Below are positions 42,830 through 52,382 of a stretch of DNA of 64,000 bases, piece after piece. The notes under the pieces are model-generated. The model was given only the letters and a program-made list of their open reading frames with translations, had not been told where the DNA came from and searched no databases. The first letter of the stretch is position 1; each line of letters opens with the position of its first letter. The stretch is from Pseudomonas shirazensis. GTDB taxonomy: Bacteria; Pseudomonadota; Gammaproteobacteria; Pseudomonadales; Pseudomonadaceae. The DNA is taken from assembly GCF_014268785.2 (NCBI RefSeq), contig NZ_JABWRD020000003.1:744001-808000 (forward strand), written 5' to 3'. Both the position numbers and the translations under genes were made by a program.

Positions 42830-44386
42830 TTAATCGATCATTTCGGTCTGGCGTTCAACCGGGTCGATCAACACAGCCTTCTGCTGGCGCACCAGCAGGT
42901 CGAGGATTTCATCCTGGCGCTCGCCGAGCACGCCATTGAGGCTGATGCCGCTGGCTTTGCGCGGGGCGAGCATGGCCACCTTGTACAGCTCGACCGACAG
43001 CGGCGAGTCGATCGACAAGGGGCCGGAGCCATTGGCGGTCAACTCGCCGCCCACCACGATCAGCGAGACCTTGGTGTCGAACGGGTCGAGGGCGATGTCG
43101 CGGTCGGTGTCGGACAGGTCCTTGATGTGCCCGTAAACACCGACCAGGCCGTTGGCCATGGCGATGTTTTCGTACAGGCGAATGTTGACGCTGTTGCGCA
43201 CGCGGATGCCGTGGCGACGGTTGTTGATGACCTTGTTGCCCCAGATCAGGTTGTCACCGCTTTCGTACACGGTGATGCCGTCGGTGTGGTTGCGGTAGAT
43301 CTCGTTGTAGGCAATCAGGTTGTTGACGCTGTTACGGTCGATCACCACCCCGGAGAGCTTGTTGTCGTAGCTCTTGTTGTTGAAGATCCAGCTGTCGTTG
43401 ACCTCACGCGAAACGATGATGCCGTGCTTTTTCCTGGTGCCATGCACGGTGTTGCCGGCGATGATCAGGCGGTGCGAACGGTCGTGCGGGTCGATGCCGT
43501 AGACGATGTTGTCGCGGTAGGTGCTGTCCTTGACCACGAAGTCGCTGGTCTCGTAGCAGTAGAAGCCGTACCACATGTCACTGAATTCGGAACCGATGAT
43601 CCAGCCGGTCGGTTCGGCACGGCCCATCTTTTTCGCCATGTTCGGCGTGTACTGCGAGATGCTCACGCCGTACGACTTGGACTGGGAGTAGCCAAAGCTG
43701 GCCATCTTGCTGTTGACGATGTAGGTCTCGGTGCCGCCCCACGACAGCAGGAACGGGCGGAACTCCTTGGGCGAGCGGAAGCTTGCCGGGCCGTTGTCCT
43801 TCTCGCGCCAGCCGGTGACCTGGGTGTCGCTGACGAACAGCTTGCCGTCGTTGACCAGAAACGCGCCGCGCTCCTGCGACAGACGCAGCTCTTTGACCTT
43901 GCCGTTGATTTCCAGAACGCCCTTCTGTCCGACCACGATCGGCAAGCGTGCCAGATACACGCCCGGCGACACTTCGCTCAGGTACTGCTTGGGCACTTGC
44001 TTGCTCAGTTCGGTCAGGTCGACATGGCCGTCGTCGACAAAGATCGCCTGGGGGATACCCTGCTGGCGCTGGACCCACTCGGCGGCCTTGTTGTCGCCGC
44101 CGATGAATTCCTTGAGCGATTCTTCCTGAAGCATGCGGCGCACGCTGACCTTGCCCTTGCGGCTGCGGTCGATCTTGGCTTGCACCGCTTGCGCGGTGTA
44201 ACCAGTCAGATCAGGCAGCTTCGGCGGCTCCATGTGCAGCGGCTCGACTGGCGCGCTGGTCACGGTGTAGGTCTTGGCCTGCTGCAGGCCTTTGGCCGTG
44301 CCTGGCTCGGCGGCCTGAGCCACGCCTGCGGCGAGCAGCAGGGCGCTGGCAAGCAGGCTGTAGCGAAGCTTGGGTTGCAGGTTCAT
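42830..44386 (-). CDS. algG: Poly(beta-D-mannuronate) C5-epimerase AlgG
   Basis: AlgG converts mannuronate to guluronate residues in the polymer as it crosses the periplasm. The 518-residue protein has a signal peptide (about 1-26) and a right-handed parallel beta-helix built of repeats such as DNIVYGIDPHDRSHRLII and DGITVYESGDNLIWGNKVI, with the catalytic DPHD motif at residues 299-302 (H301). The ATG giving MNLQPKL has GAGGA upstream and lies 20 bp after algE. All visible motifs are intact. Confidence 0.95.
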   Translation of the reverse strand: MNLQPKLRYSLLASALLLAAGVAQAAEPGTAKGLQQAKTYTVTSAPVEPLHMEPPKLPDLTGYTAQAVQAKIDRSRKGKVSVRRMLQEESLKEFIGGDNKAAEWVQRQQGIPQAIFVDDGHVDLTELSKQVPKQYLSEVSPGVYLARLPIVVGQKGVLEINGKVKELRLSQERGAFLVNDGKLFVSDTQVTGWREKDNGPASFRSPKEFRPFLLSWGGTETYIVNSKMASFGYSQSKSYGVSISQYTPNMAKKMGRAEPTGWIIGSEFSDMWYGFYCYETSDFVVKDSTYRDNIVYGIDPHDRSHRLIIAGNTVHGTRKKHGIIVSREVNDSWIFNNKSYDNKLSGVVIDRNSVNNLIAYNEIYRNHTDGITVYESGDNLIWGNKVINNRRHGIRVRNSVNIRLYENIAMANGLVGVYGHIKDLSDTDRDIALDPFDTKVSLIVVGGELTANGSGPLSIDSPLSVELYKVAMLAPRKASGISLNGVLGERQDEILDLLVRQQKAVLIDPVERQTEMID

Positions 44387-44405
44387 ATCCAGTCCTCGGC
44401 GCACG

Positions 44406-45884
44406 TCAGAAACGCCAGATCACGTCGACAAAGGCGCGGTGCATGTACGAGTCGGCCTCTTTGCCGTAGGCATCGCCAGGCTTGAACACGCCAGCACGCA
44501 GGCGTACCAGCGCCGACGGTTCGTCGATCGACTGGCTCAGCGATGCTGGCAGCAGGCCTTGCTTGAAGTACTTGGTGACGACCACGTCCATCTCCTGGCC
44601 CAGGTCCTTCTCGCCGTTGACCAGTGGCCGGTTGACGCCTTCGTCATCGACCACCGCATTGATGCCGCTGGAGCCGATGTTCTGCTGGCCGTTGACGCGC
44701 CAGAACTTGTGGTAGATCAAGCTGGCGTCGTAGTCGTCGCGCAGCTGCCAGGAGGCGAACAGGGTGGCTGCCTGCAGGTTGCCCAGCTCACCGCGGAAGG
44801 CTTCGCCGAAGCGGTGCACCCGCGAGCGGGTGCCGGTGAAGCTGGAGCGATTGCTCTCAAGGCCGGTCTGCTCGTAGTTGTTCGAACCCTTGCTGCCGCC
44901 GCCACCGCTGCCACGGGCATAGGCTGCGCCGACTTGCCATTGCGGGTCGAGGCGCAGGCGGATACCGAGGTCGGTAGCCCAGGCATTGACGTCGCCGCTC
45001 TGCTTGCCGGTGGCGATTTGCTCGTTGCCGACCAGCTCGCTGTTGAGCTTGTCGCGGTCACCGGTCAGCCAGGTCAGGCTGCCCCAGTAGTTGACGGTGT
45101 GCTGGTTGCGCCAGTTGTAGGCATCGCTGTTGGCTTCCAGGCCCAGCCAGGTCAGGTCGCCGGTGCGGCGCTTGTCCAGGCCATCAAGGCTCTCGCCAGT
45201 GTTTTTCAGGCTGCCGCTGTCATGGGTGTGGTGCGCGCGCAGGCCAACCCAGTGACCGGGGGTCCACTGCGTGGCAACGTCGCCGTAGAAATGGGTGCGG
45301 TCCTTGTCTTCCGGAGCCAGCTCGGTGAGGTCGGTGCGGTATTCGCTGAAGCGCTGGGCCATGCCCAGATTGGCCCGCAGCAGGGTGGTGTCGAAGGTCC
45401 AGTTGAGCGCTTCGATGTTGCTGTCACGCCACATGCCGTCGTCGTTGCGCAGGCGCTGGCGGCCGAGCCGCAGTTGCTCGCCGGGGTAGGCGGTGAAGCC
45501 GCTGTAGCCGACCCAGAACTCGCGCATGGCCAGGTAGCTTTTATCGGCTTTGCGGCCGTCGGCAGCGGTGTCGACGGTGCTGCCATCGTCGGACTGGCGC
45601 AGGGTGTCGGTTTCGATGGTGTCGGTGGCCGCGACCGCCTGGCCCATGGCAAAGGCGCTCCAGTTGCCACGCTCGCCGTAGACCCAAGGGCGCAGGTCCA
45701 GACCCAGGCCTTGCACATCACCGCCGGAGCGGGTGCCGAGGTCGCGGTCGTCTTCCGACTGGCCGGTGATTTTCACGTCGAGGCCGAAGTTCTTCTCGGC
45801 GGTGATATCGGCCAAGGTCGGGCACGACCAGAGCAGGGCGAAGCTCAGGCCGATCCCGGCCTTCACGAAGGGGTTGAGCGTCAT
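44406..45884 (-). CDS. algE: Alginate outer-membrane export porin AlgE
   Basis: A 492-residue outer-membrane protein with a signal peptide (about 1-25) and an 18-strand beta-barrel; the protein ends FVDVIWRF with the terminal phenylalanine typical of barrel insertion. Arginine- and lysine-rich inner loops select the anionic polymer. The start overlaps the algK stop by 4 bp. It pairs with the lipoprotein AlgK, which assists its placement in the outer membrane. Confidence 0.95.
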   Translation of the reverse strand: MTLNPFVKAGIGLSFALLWSCPTLADITAEKNFGLDVKITGQSEDDRDLGTRSGGDVQGLGLDLRPWVYGERGNWSAFAMGQAVAATDTIETDTLRQSDDGSTVDTAADGRKADKSYLAMREFWVGYSGFTAYPGEQLRLGRQRLRNDDGMWRDSNIEALNWTFDTTLLRANLGMAQRFSEYRTDLTELAPEDKDRTHFYGDVATQWTPGHWVGLRAHHTHDSGSLKNTGESLDGLDKRRTGDLTWLGLEANSDAYNWRNQHTVNYWGSLTWLTGDRDKLNSELVGNEQIATGKQSGDVNAWATDLGIRLRLDPQWQVGAAYARGSGGGGSKGSNNYEQTGLESNRSSFTGTRSRVHRFGEAFRGELGNLQAATLFASWQLRDDYDASLIYHKFWRVNGQQNIGSSGINAVVDDEGVNRPLVNGEKDLGQEMDVVVTKYFKQGLLPASLSQSIDEPSALVRLRAGVFKPGDAYGKEADSYMHRAFVDVIWRF

Positions 45885-47320
45885 AGGGAGGAATCCTCGG
45901 CGTCTTCATCGTCTTGCAGGGCTTCGATGGCCATCATGCTGTTGCCGGCTTTGGCCATGCTGCCGCGCGCCTGCTGCTCTTGCGCAAGCAGGCGCTGGGC
46001 CTGGCTGCGCTGCTCAGGCGTCAGTTGCTGATCGAGTTGCTGCAGCAGTTCGGTCGACTGCTGCGACGGGTTGGCCTGCGCCAGGCTGGCGAATACCCAG
46101 GCATTGCCAGGGTTCGGGCGGATGCCGTGGCCTTCGCTGTACAGCTGAGCCAGCGCATAGTCGGCGCTGAGCTGGCCGCCGCGGGCGGCGTTGAGCAGGT
46201 GATCGACCGCCTTTTGCGGCTCGACCTGGCCGAGGTAACCACGGCGGTACAACTGGCCGAGGTAGTAATGGGCGCTGATTTCGCCGGCAGCGGCGGCGGC
46301 TTGCAGATGAGTTTCGGCTTTGGCCGCATCGGCTGGCAGGGTCTTGCCTTCGTAGTACAGGCGGCCCAGCAGCAGCTCGGCACGCGGCTGTTCGGCGGCG
46401 CGGCCTTTGTCGATGTAAGCCAGCAACTGGTCGGTGTCGCCCAGCTCGGGGAAGTCATACAGCAACTGCGCCAGGCTGACCCAGGAGGCCGGGTTGGCCG
46501 GGGCAACCTGCTCGAGCAGGTCCTTGGCGGTTTTCTCGTCGGTCTGGCCCAGGCTGCGATCAGCCAGTACCCGCGCCACGCTGTCGACCCGGCTGGCCGG
46601 TACGCTGCCGCGGGCATAGGCCGACTTGAGCTGCTCAAGCAGGGCAGTGCGTTGCTCGGCCTGGTTGCGTTTCTGGTAGACGGTGGCCAGCTCGACATAG
46701 CAGATGTCGGTGCTGTTCAGGGCGGTTTTGCAGATGCGCTCGACGTCATCCAGGTGCTGATCGTAGCTGCCCTGGGTGCGGTAGAGGAGGATCTGCGCCA
46801 GGCCCGCTTCCGGGTTGCCGGCAGCGCGCCATTGTTCGATCTGTTGCTGCGCGTTGACCTTGGGGAAGCTCTGCGGGTATTGCAGATACAGCATCGCCAG
46901 CGGGATCAGGGTGTTGCTTTCGCCCTGGGCGGCGGCGCGCTTGAGCAGGCTTTCGGCCTCTTCGCGCTCGGCCTGGGTGCTGTCCGGTTTGGCTACCAGC
47001 AGGCGGCCAAGACGGGCCTGGGCCCGCGACGAGGTGCTGGCGGCGGCGCGGTAGGTGGCTTCGGCCTGCTGCAGTTGCGCAGGGTCGCGCGAGGCCACCT
47101 GAATATCGGCCAGGCCGACCTGCGCATCGCTGTAGCCGAGATCAGCCAAGGCCTTGTAGTTGCGCTCGGCAGTGGCGGTGTCGCCACGCTTGAGCGCTTC
47201 GTTGGCCAGGCGCTGATCGGGCAGGCCGGCGCAGCCACTCAGGGCAATGGCGATCGCCAGTGAGCACCAGGTGGCTGGGCGCGCGCCGGGCGACGCCATG
47301 GGTAGGTTGAACAGGCTCAT
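45881..47320 (-). CDS. algK: Alginate export lipoprotein AlgK (Sel1/TPR)
   Basis: A 479-residue outer-membrane lipoprotein with lipobox ALSGC (Cys30) and about nine TPR/Sel1-like repeats (for example [32 protein letters not shown] and [15 protein letters not shown]). It scaffolds AlgE and AlgX in the periplasmic export complex. The C-terminal tail is acidic (EDEDAED-like). Twelve bases separate it from alg44. A second ATG (residue 8) would shorten the signal region but keep the lipobox. Confidence 0.93.
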   Translation of the reverse strand: MSLFNLPMASPGARPATWCSLAIAIALSGCAGLPDQRLANEALKRGDTATAERNYKALADLGYSDAQVGLADIQVASRDPAQLQQAEATYRAAASTSSRAQARLGRLLVAKPDSTQAEREEAESLLKRAAAQGESNTLIPLAMLYLQYPQSFPKVNAQQQIEQWRAAGNPEAGLAQILLYRTQGSYDQHLDDVERICKTALNSTDICYVELATVYQKRNQAEQRTALLEQLKSAYARGSVPASRVDSVARVLADRSLGQTDEKTAKDLLEQVAPANPASWVSLAQLLYDFPELGDTDQLLAYIDKGRAAEQPRAELLLGRLYYEGKTLPADAAKAETHLQAAAAAGEISAHYYLGQLYRRGYLGQVEPQKAVDHLLNAARGGQLSADYALAQLYSEGHGIRPNPGNAWVFASLAQANPSQQSTELLQQLDQQLTPEQRSQAQRLLAQEQQARGSMAKAGNSMMAIEALQDDEDAEDSSL

Positions 47321-47332
47321 GGTCAGATCCTC

Positions 47333-48499
47333 TTACAGCCCACGGGCCGCAGCTTTGCTGATCAGCCAATCCAGCGAAGGGCCGCGATCGCTGTTGACCG
47401 CTGCCGGGCGACCGGCCAGTTCGGCGGGCAAGGCACCGTCGGGTTTGATCTGCACGCGGATGTCGGAGGCTAGGTCTTCGCTGTTGAGGCTTGCGCTGCT
47501 GACGATCTGGCCAGTGCGCACTTCGTCTTCACCGGCGATCTGGAAGTTAACCTTGGTGCCCGGCTTTACCTCGTCGAACTGGCGGTAGCTGAAGCGCGCC
47601 TCGATCATCGGGTTGGTGGTGCGCGGTACCAGGTGGAAGATCGGCTGGCCTTTGCTGGCGTACTGGTCGTCATCCACCAGTTGCTCGGCGACGACGCAAT
47701 CACACGGGCTGGTAAGGGTACCGGCGAGTTGCTTGCCGAACAGTTCCTCGACCTTGGCCGGCTCCAGCTGCGAGTCGTCCAGGTGGCCTTTGAGCATGTC
47801 CAGCATGCTGGTGCTGAAGCTTGCCAGTGGCGCGCCCTTGACCACTTGCCCGCCGCTTTCGACCAGGCTCTTGACGGTGCCGTCGCGGGGCATGGTCACG
47901 GTGGTGGTCGGCACGGCGACCACACCGGCTTCGGCGTGGCTGACGAAGTACATGCCATACAGCGACTTGGCGACAAAACCAAAGGCGGCGATACCGACCA
48001 CGAACACGCCCAGGGTCACGGTCACGGCACGCAGGCGGCCAAACGCGCTCAGACCCGAGCCGCCGTCCTTCTGCTTGCGCGCCTTGGTGAAGTTGTCGCG
48101 TTGCAGGGTACTGAGCACGTCACCGGCAGTGATCAACTCGCCCGACAGGTGCGAGGTGATGATGTGGCGCAGGGTGGCGATGTCACGTGGCTCGAGGTTC
48201 TGGAACTCCGCACCGGTACGGCCGGTGGCGGCGTCGCTGGTGCGCACCAAAAACTCGATGTCCATCGACAGGCCGAGGTTGTCGACCACGAACTGCAGGC
48301 GACCGCGGATCACTTCGCCGATCGGCAGTGCGCGCTTGGCCTGGAAGGACAGGCCGCCAGCAGACAGGTCATCGACCTTGGCCTCTTGCGGCTCACGGTT
48401 GCCGTCCACAAAACGCAGCTTGGCGGGGATACGCACCCGGGCGTGTTGGCGCTGGGCTTCGGACTCATGCACGACATTGACGTTGACGGCGTTATTCAT
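47333..48499 (-). CDS. alg44: Alginate copolymerase subunit Alg44 (PilZ, c-di-GMP receptor)
   Basis: A 388-residue inner-membrane protein: N-terminal cytoplasmic PilZ domain with R17 and R21 (RQHAR) and D44-x-S46 (DDLSAGG), the c-di-GMP-binding residues at the same numbers as in P. aeruginosa; one membrane helix (about 163-185); and a periplasmic HlyD-like region. It activates the glycosyltransferase Alg8 when c-di-GMP binds. It follows alg8 by 39 bp. Intact residues imply that alginate synthesis here is c-di-GMP dependent. Confidence 0.95.
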   Translation of the reverse strand: MNNAVNVNVVHESEAQRQHARVRIPAKLRFVDGNREPQEAKVDDLSAGGLSFQAKRALPIGEVIRGRLQFVVDNLGLSMDIEFLVRTSDAATGRTGAEFQNLEPRDIATLRHIITSHLSGELITAGDVLSTLQRDNFTKARKQKDGGSGLSAFGRLRAVTVTLGVFVVGIAAFGFVAKSLYGMYFVSHAEAGVVAVPTTTVTMPRDGTVKSLVESGGQVVKGAPLASFSTSMLDMLKGHLDDSQLEPAKVEELFGKQLAGTLTSPCDCVVAEQLVDDDQYASKGQPIFHLVPRTTNPMIEARFSYRQFDEVKPGTKVNFQIAGEDEVRTGQIVSSASLNSEDLASDIRVQIKPDGALPAELAGRPAAVNSDRGPSLDWLISKAAARGL

Positions 48500-48538
48500 G
48501 GCGATTTCAAGTTCCTGTTAGTTCTGATCCGGAGGGGC

Positions 48539-50029
48539 TCACACGACCATGAACAGCACAGCAACGAAGATGCTGGCCGCCGAGAAGGTCATGGTCCGCG
48601 AGGACCAGGTGTTGAACCATTGTTGAAAGCTGGCAAGGTCACGCTTGAGGGCAGTCGGCTGACGCGTCCAGGACTGCTTGTCGAGGCGGAAGAACACGTA
48701 GATCTTCATCATCGCGCCGACGATCTGGTTGTAATAAAGGATCACGGGATAGGCCGGGCCGACCTTGTGCCCCGAGCACAGCAGCATGATCGTCAGGATC
48801 AGCCGGGTGATGCCGATCCACAGCAGGTACACCAGCAGGTATGCCATGCCGAATTTCAGGCTGGCGATCACCGCCACGGTCAGCCCGAGCAGGCTGGTCC
48901 ACATCGACACACGCTGGTCGAACAGCACCAGGCTGGTGAACGGGCCGAGGCGCTTCAGGCCCAGGCCAAGGGCGCGCGAGTTCTGCCGCAGGTTGTTGCC
49001 GTACCAGCGGTACATCAGTTTGCGGCTGGCTTTGAGGAAGCTCTTTTCCGGCGGGTGCTCGACCGTGTTGATCGCCGCGTCCGGTACGTAGAAGGTGTCG
49101 TAGCCAAGGCGCATCAGGCTGAACCAGCTCGACTTGTCGTCACCGGTAAGGAACTTGAAGCGGCCCAGGCGCCAGTGCATCAGCGAGTCGCTTTCGACGT
49201 CGGCGATGAACTCGGGGTTGGTCACCACGCTGGCGCGGAACATCGACATGCGCCCGGTCATGGTCAGCACGCGCTTGGACAGGGCCATCGAGCACATGTT
49301 GATGTGGCGCTGGGCGAAGCGCAGCTTGTGCCACTCGCTCATGATGTAGCCGCCGCGCACTTCGCAGAATTCGTTGGTGGTCAGGCCACCGACATTGGGG
49401 TACAGCTTGAACCAGGGTACGGTCTTGCGCACGATGCCGTCGCCGAGCACGGTGTCGCCGTCGATCACGGCCACTACGGCATGCTGGTCGGGCATCATCC
49501 GCGAGATGGCACGGAAGCCGAAGGCCAGGCCATCACGCTTGCCAGTACCGGCAATACGCACGAAATCGAGGGTGACGTGCTCTGGTGGGTTGTATTTGGC
49601 CCACAAGCTTTTCACCAATAGCTCATCGCACTTTTCCACCAACGAGCAGACCACGGTGGTCGGGTAGCCGCAGTTGATCGCTTCGCGAATCACCGAGCTA
49701 TACACCTGCGCGGTGGTCAGCGCATCGATGCGAAAGCTGGTGACCATCAGGTACACATGCGACGGCGCGGCGTCGTCGCCCAGCTTGCGTACCTTGTTGC
49801 GCAGGTACGGATAGACGCCATACAGGAAGATCATGCCGCGGATGAAATGGGTGGCGCCCATCGAGTAACGCCAGATGCCGACCGCACCGACCAGGAAGAT
49901 GAAATGCTTCGACTCGGAATCGAAGATGTCGCTGGGCAGGGCCAGGGCGATCAACATGAGCAAGCTCATGTAGAGCAGCCATCCGGCGCACTGCATCAGT
50001 ACTGTCTGGAACCTATGCATGTTCGGCAT
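48539..50029 (-). CDS. alg8: Alginate polymerase Alg8 (GT2 glycosyltransferase)
   Basis: A 496-residue inner-membrane processive glycosyltransferase that polymerises mannuronate from GDP-mannuronate and threads the chain through the membrane. Two N-terminal helices and three to four C-terminal helices flank the cytoplasmic GT-A domain, which shows the [12 protein letters not shown] (metal-binding DxD), GRMSMFRAS and TGDDKSSW motifs. The gene lies 53 bp after algD and works with Alg44. [11 protein letters not shown] is used; MHRFQ three codons later is the alternative start. Confidence 0.95.
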   Translation of the reverse strand: MPNMHRFQTVLMQCAGWLLYMSLLMLIALALPSDIFDSESKHFIFLVGAVGIWRYSMGATHFIRGMIFLYGVYPYLRNKVRKLGDDAAPSHVYLMVTSFRIDALTTAQVYSSVIREAINCGYPTTVVCSLVEKCDELLVKSLWAKYNPPEHVTLDFVRIAGTGKRDGLAFGFRAISRMMPDQHAVVAVIDGDTVLGDGIVRKTVPWFKLYPNVGGLTTNEFCEVRGGYIMSEWHKLRFAQRHINMCSMALSKRVLTMTGRMSMFRASVVTNPEFIADVESDSLMHWRLGRFKFLTGDDKSSWFSLMRLGYDTFYVPDAAINTVEHPPEKSFLKASRKLMYRWYGNNLRQNSRALGLGLKRLGPFTSLVLFDQRVSMWTSLLGLTVAVIASLKFGMAYLLVYLLWIGITRLILTIMLLCSGHKVGPAYPVILYYNQIVGAMMKIYVFFRLDKQSWTRQPTALKRDLASFQQWFNTWSSRTMTFSAASIFVAVLFMVV

Positions 50030-50082
50030 CCGTCACGAAATTCAGTAAAGAGCGGGGCCTTGCGGCCCCGCGTCAGGCTGGC

Positions 50083-51399
50083 TTACCAGCAGATGCCTTC
50101 GGTGCGGCTGGTGCTGCAGGTGGGCTTGCTCATGAAGCCAACCAGGTCGATCACTTGCTTGCCGGCCGGCGCTTGCTGGGCAAGGGCGCGGAACTGCTCG
50201 TCACGGTTGCCGAGAATGATGATTTCGGCGTCGTTGATGACTTGCTCGAAGTTGGCGTTGAGCAGCGACGAGACGTGGGGGATCTTCGACTCGATGTACT
50301 CTTTGTTGGCGCCGTGGACACGGGCGTACTCAACGTTCTGGTCGTAGATGTTGAGCTGGTAGCCTTTGCCAATCAGGCGCTCGGCCAGTTCCACCAGCGG
50401 GCTCTCGCGCAGGTCGTCGGTGCCGGCCTTGAAGCTCAGGCCGAGCAGGGCGATCTTGCGTTTGTCGTGGCTCTCGATGATGTCGAAGGCGTTCTGCACC
50501 TGCGATTCGTTGCTGCGCATCAGCGAGTCGAGCAGCGGGGCACGTACGTCGAGGCTGGCAGCGCGGTAGGTGAGGGCGCGCACGTCCTTGGGCAGGCACG
50601 AGCCGCCGAAGGCGAAGCCTGGGCGCATGTAGTACTGCGACAGGTTGAGCACGGTGTCCTGGCAGACCACGTCCATTACTTCGCGGCCATCGACGCCGAC
50701 CGCCTTGGCGATGTTGCCGATCTCGTTGGCGAAGGTGACCTTGGTTGCGTGCCACACGTTGCAGGTGTACTTGATCATTTCGGCAACGGCGATGTCCTTG
50801 CGGATCACCGGCGCATCGAGCTCTTCGTACAGTGCTTGCAGGACGTCGCCGCTGGCGGTGTCGAACTCGCCGATGACAGTCATCGGTGGCTGGTCGTAGT
50901 CCTTGATCGCGGTGCTTTCACGCAGGAATTCAGGGTTGACCGCGACACCGAAGTCGACGCCGGCCTTTTTCCCCGAGCAGTCTTCCAGGATCGGGATGAC
51001 CACGTTCTTGACGGTGCCCGGCAGCACGGTGCTGCGCACCACGATGGTGTGGCGGCTGGCTTTGTCACGCAGCACGTAACCGATTTCGCGGCAAACCGAT
51101 TCGATGTACTCAAGGCCCAGGTCGCCGTTTTTCTTGCTTGGCGTACCCACGCAGATCATCGACACGTCGCTGGCGCGGATGGCCTCGGCGAAGTCGGTGG
51201 TGCCACGCAGCCGGCCATTGGCGATGCCCTGCTGCAGCAGTTGCTCAAGGCCCGGCTCGACGATTGGCGACTTGCCCTTGTTGATCAGGTCGATCTTGGT
51301 CTGCGACACATCCACACCAATCACTTCATGGCCCCGTGCCGACAGGCAGCCTGCACACACTGCACCCACATAACCCAAACCAAAAATGCTGATACGCAT
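50083..51399 (-). CDS. algD: GDP-mannose 6-dehydrogenase
   Basis: AlgD commits GDP-mannose to alginate by four-electron oxidation to GDP-mannuronate with two NAD+. The 438-residue protein has the N-terminal Rossmann motif ISIFGLGYVGAVCAGCLSAR, the catalytic Cys268 in FGGSCLPKDV and the C-terminal UDP/GDP-binding domain. The ATG giving MRISIFG has GAGGTGAAAG upstream. It is the promoter-proximal gene of the operon and the main control point; a long leader carrying an AlgU-type promoter lies upstream. Confidence 0.96.
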   Translation of the reverse strand: MRISIFGLGYVGAVCAGCLSARGHEVIGVDVSQTKIDLINKGKSPIVEPGLEQLLQQGIANGRLRGTTDFAEAIRASDVSMICVGTPSKKNGDLGLEYIESVCREIGYVLRDKASRHTIVVRSTVLPGTVKNVVIPILEDCSGKKAGVDFGVAVNPEFLRESTAIKDYDQPPMTVIGEFDTASGDVLQALYEELDAPVIRKDIAVAEMIKYTCNVWHATKVTFANEIGNIAKAVGVDGREVMDVVCQDTVLNLSQYYMRPGFAFGGSCLPKDVRALTYRAASLDVRAPLLDSLMRSNESQVQNAFDIIESHDKRKIALLGLSFKAGTDDLRESPLVELAERLIGKGYQLNIYDQNVEYARVHGANKEYIESKIPHVSSLLNANFEQVINDAEIIILGNRDEQFRALAQQAPAGKQVIDLVGFMSKPTCSTSRTEGICW

Positions 51400-51533
51400 C
51401 GCTTTCACCTCAAGTGTTTATCACGCCGACTCTTCCACGGAAGTGCCGGCCGGTTTGATTAACCAGCATTAATTCGGGCGCACTTTGCCGAGGCGAGTGC
51501 ACACTTCACCGAACGCAGGCATGAATAAATCCG

Positions 51534-51555
51534 GAGTGCACAACGGTGTGCACTC
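51534..51555 (-). promoter_or_regulatory. Hairpin in the algD leader with a competing third arm
   Basis: GAGTGCACA (51534-51542) and TGTGCACTC (51547-51555) form a perfect 9-bp stem with a 4-base loop. A third, direct copy of GAGTGCACA lies at 51495-51503, about 95 bp from the algD start. On the algD transcript the first arm could pair with either of the two later ones, giving two mutually exclusive structures. A protein-binding role at the DNA level is an alternative. Confidence 0.5.
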
Positions 51556-51841
51556 TAAGTAGGCAGTCAAAGACCGATCATTAAAAAACGTGCCCTGAAA
51601 TGCAGCCGTCTTTACTGCAGCGCGCTACGTGGCGAACTGCTGTGCTTGTTCTTTCAAGTGGATAAATCCTTTGAAATCAACCACTAGGACGTTTAAAAGG
51701 GCTTGCATCTCCTTCAGCTGGCAGCGCGCTTGGTGGTTGCCGTGGCGTCTGCCTAAGTTCTTCGGCCGGGTAGTAGGTACCTGCCGCTTGTCATCTGTAA
51801 GTCATCTCTCACCTGCAGCGATGAAGATTCGTTACGGGTCC

Positions 51842-51869
51842 TATGAGGGGCACCTTGGGGGCAAAGTTC
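51842..51869 (-). promoter_or_regulatory. AlgU (sigma-22/RpoE-type) promoter candidate for algD
   Basis: On the minus strand GAACTT (51869-51864) is followed after 17 bp by TCATA (51846-51842), matching the AlgU consensus GAACTT-N16/17-TCTGA. The first base G extends it to GGAACTT, as in the P. aeruginosa algD promoter. Transcription would begin near 51835, giving a leader of roughly 435 bases before algD, comparable to the long leader known in P. aeruginosa. This is a by-eye motif match. Confidence 0.7.
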
Positions 51870-52382
51870 CTGAACCGAAACTGACGAAATGAAAGATTTC
51901 TAAATATTTATCTAAGTGCGCATAGTTGCATGGTGATAGCACGCGACGGTTTCACCCCGGTATATAAAGGGTGAACACCCAGCGGGATGGTTATATGCCA
52001 TCACCGGAAAAATAATTGCAAAATTCGTCAAAAAACTACGAACGGTCTGCTGGCGCGGGGCGTCGGGCTTGGCTTGTCGATTATTTGGCGCCTGATGTTT
52101 GGCGTTTAATGCCGCTCCGCCCCGTCTATCACGCGGTGCTCTGCAATTGGGCTCACATGCCGTAACAGAGCAAGACCTTACGAACCCTAAGGGTTAGAGG
52201 CGGGGTGCCGTTAGAAATGATGGATGAGCTGCAGGTGCTGGCCTGGAACGATGGAGCGTCGTGGGCAGCCTTGGATCAGAAGTCACCTTCAGCAGCCAGT
52301 GAGCAGCGCCCATCCGATGAAGGGTGCGCGCTGCCACCCAGCAGATCCGATCCACGGAGCTGCCCAATAGGGAAGAGTCAAT

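Larger units (their letters stand above)
51400..52382. other. 983-bp algD leader and control region
   Basis: No convincing gene lies between algD and the small secreted-protein gene. The algD-proximal part would be an untranslated leader, counting from the AlgU-type promoter at 51842-51869. It carries GAGTGCACA/TGTGCACTC repeats. Farther upstream come an A+T-rich stretch with nested inverted repeats (TTCACCC 51951-51957 with GGGTGAA 51969-51975; GGTATATAA 51959-51967 facing TTATATGCC near 51991-51999), an AlgR-like sequence near 52037-52045 and the palindrome AACCCTAAGGGTT at 52183-52195. An 87-codon frame at 51629-51892 looks non-coding. Confidence 0.6.

Noticed and set aside
41351-44485. 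A 1044-codon open frame on the plus strand opposite algX and algG
   Set aside because: It is antisense to genes whose proteins have intact family motifs and catalytic residues. Long antisense frames are expected in G+C-rich Pseudomonas DNA, and the translation is low-complexity.
51755-51760. A second GAACTT-like -35 for algD on the minus strand
   Set aside because: The sequence 16-18 bp downstream has no TCTGA-like -10 element, unlike the candidate at 51842-51869.
51629-51892. An 87-codon frame within the algD leader region
   Set aside because: No ribosome-binding site, no family resemblance, tryptophan/arginine-rich composition, and it runs against the predicted algD leader transcript, ending at the AlgU-type promoter.
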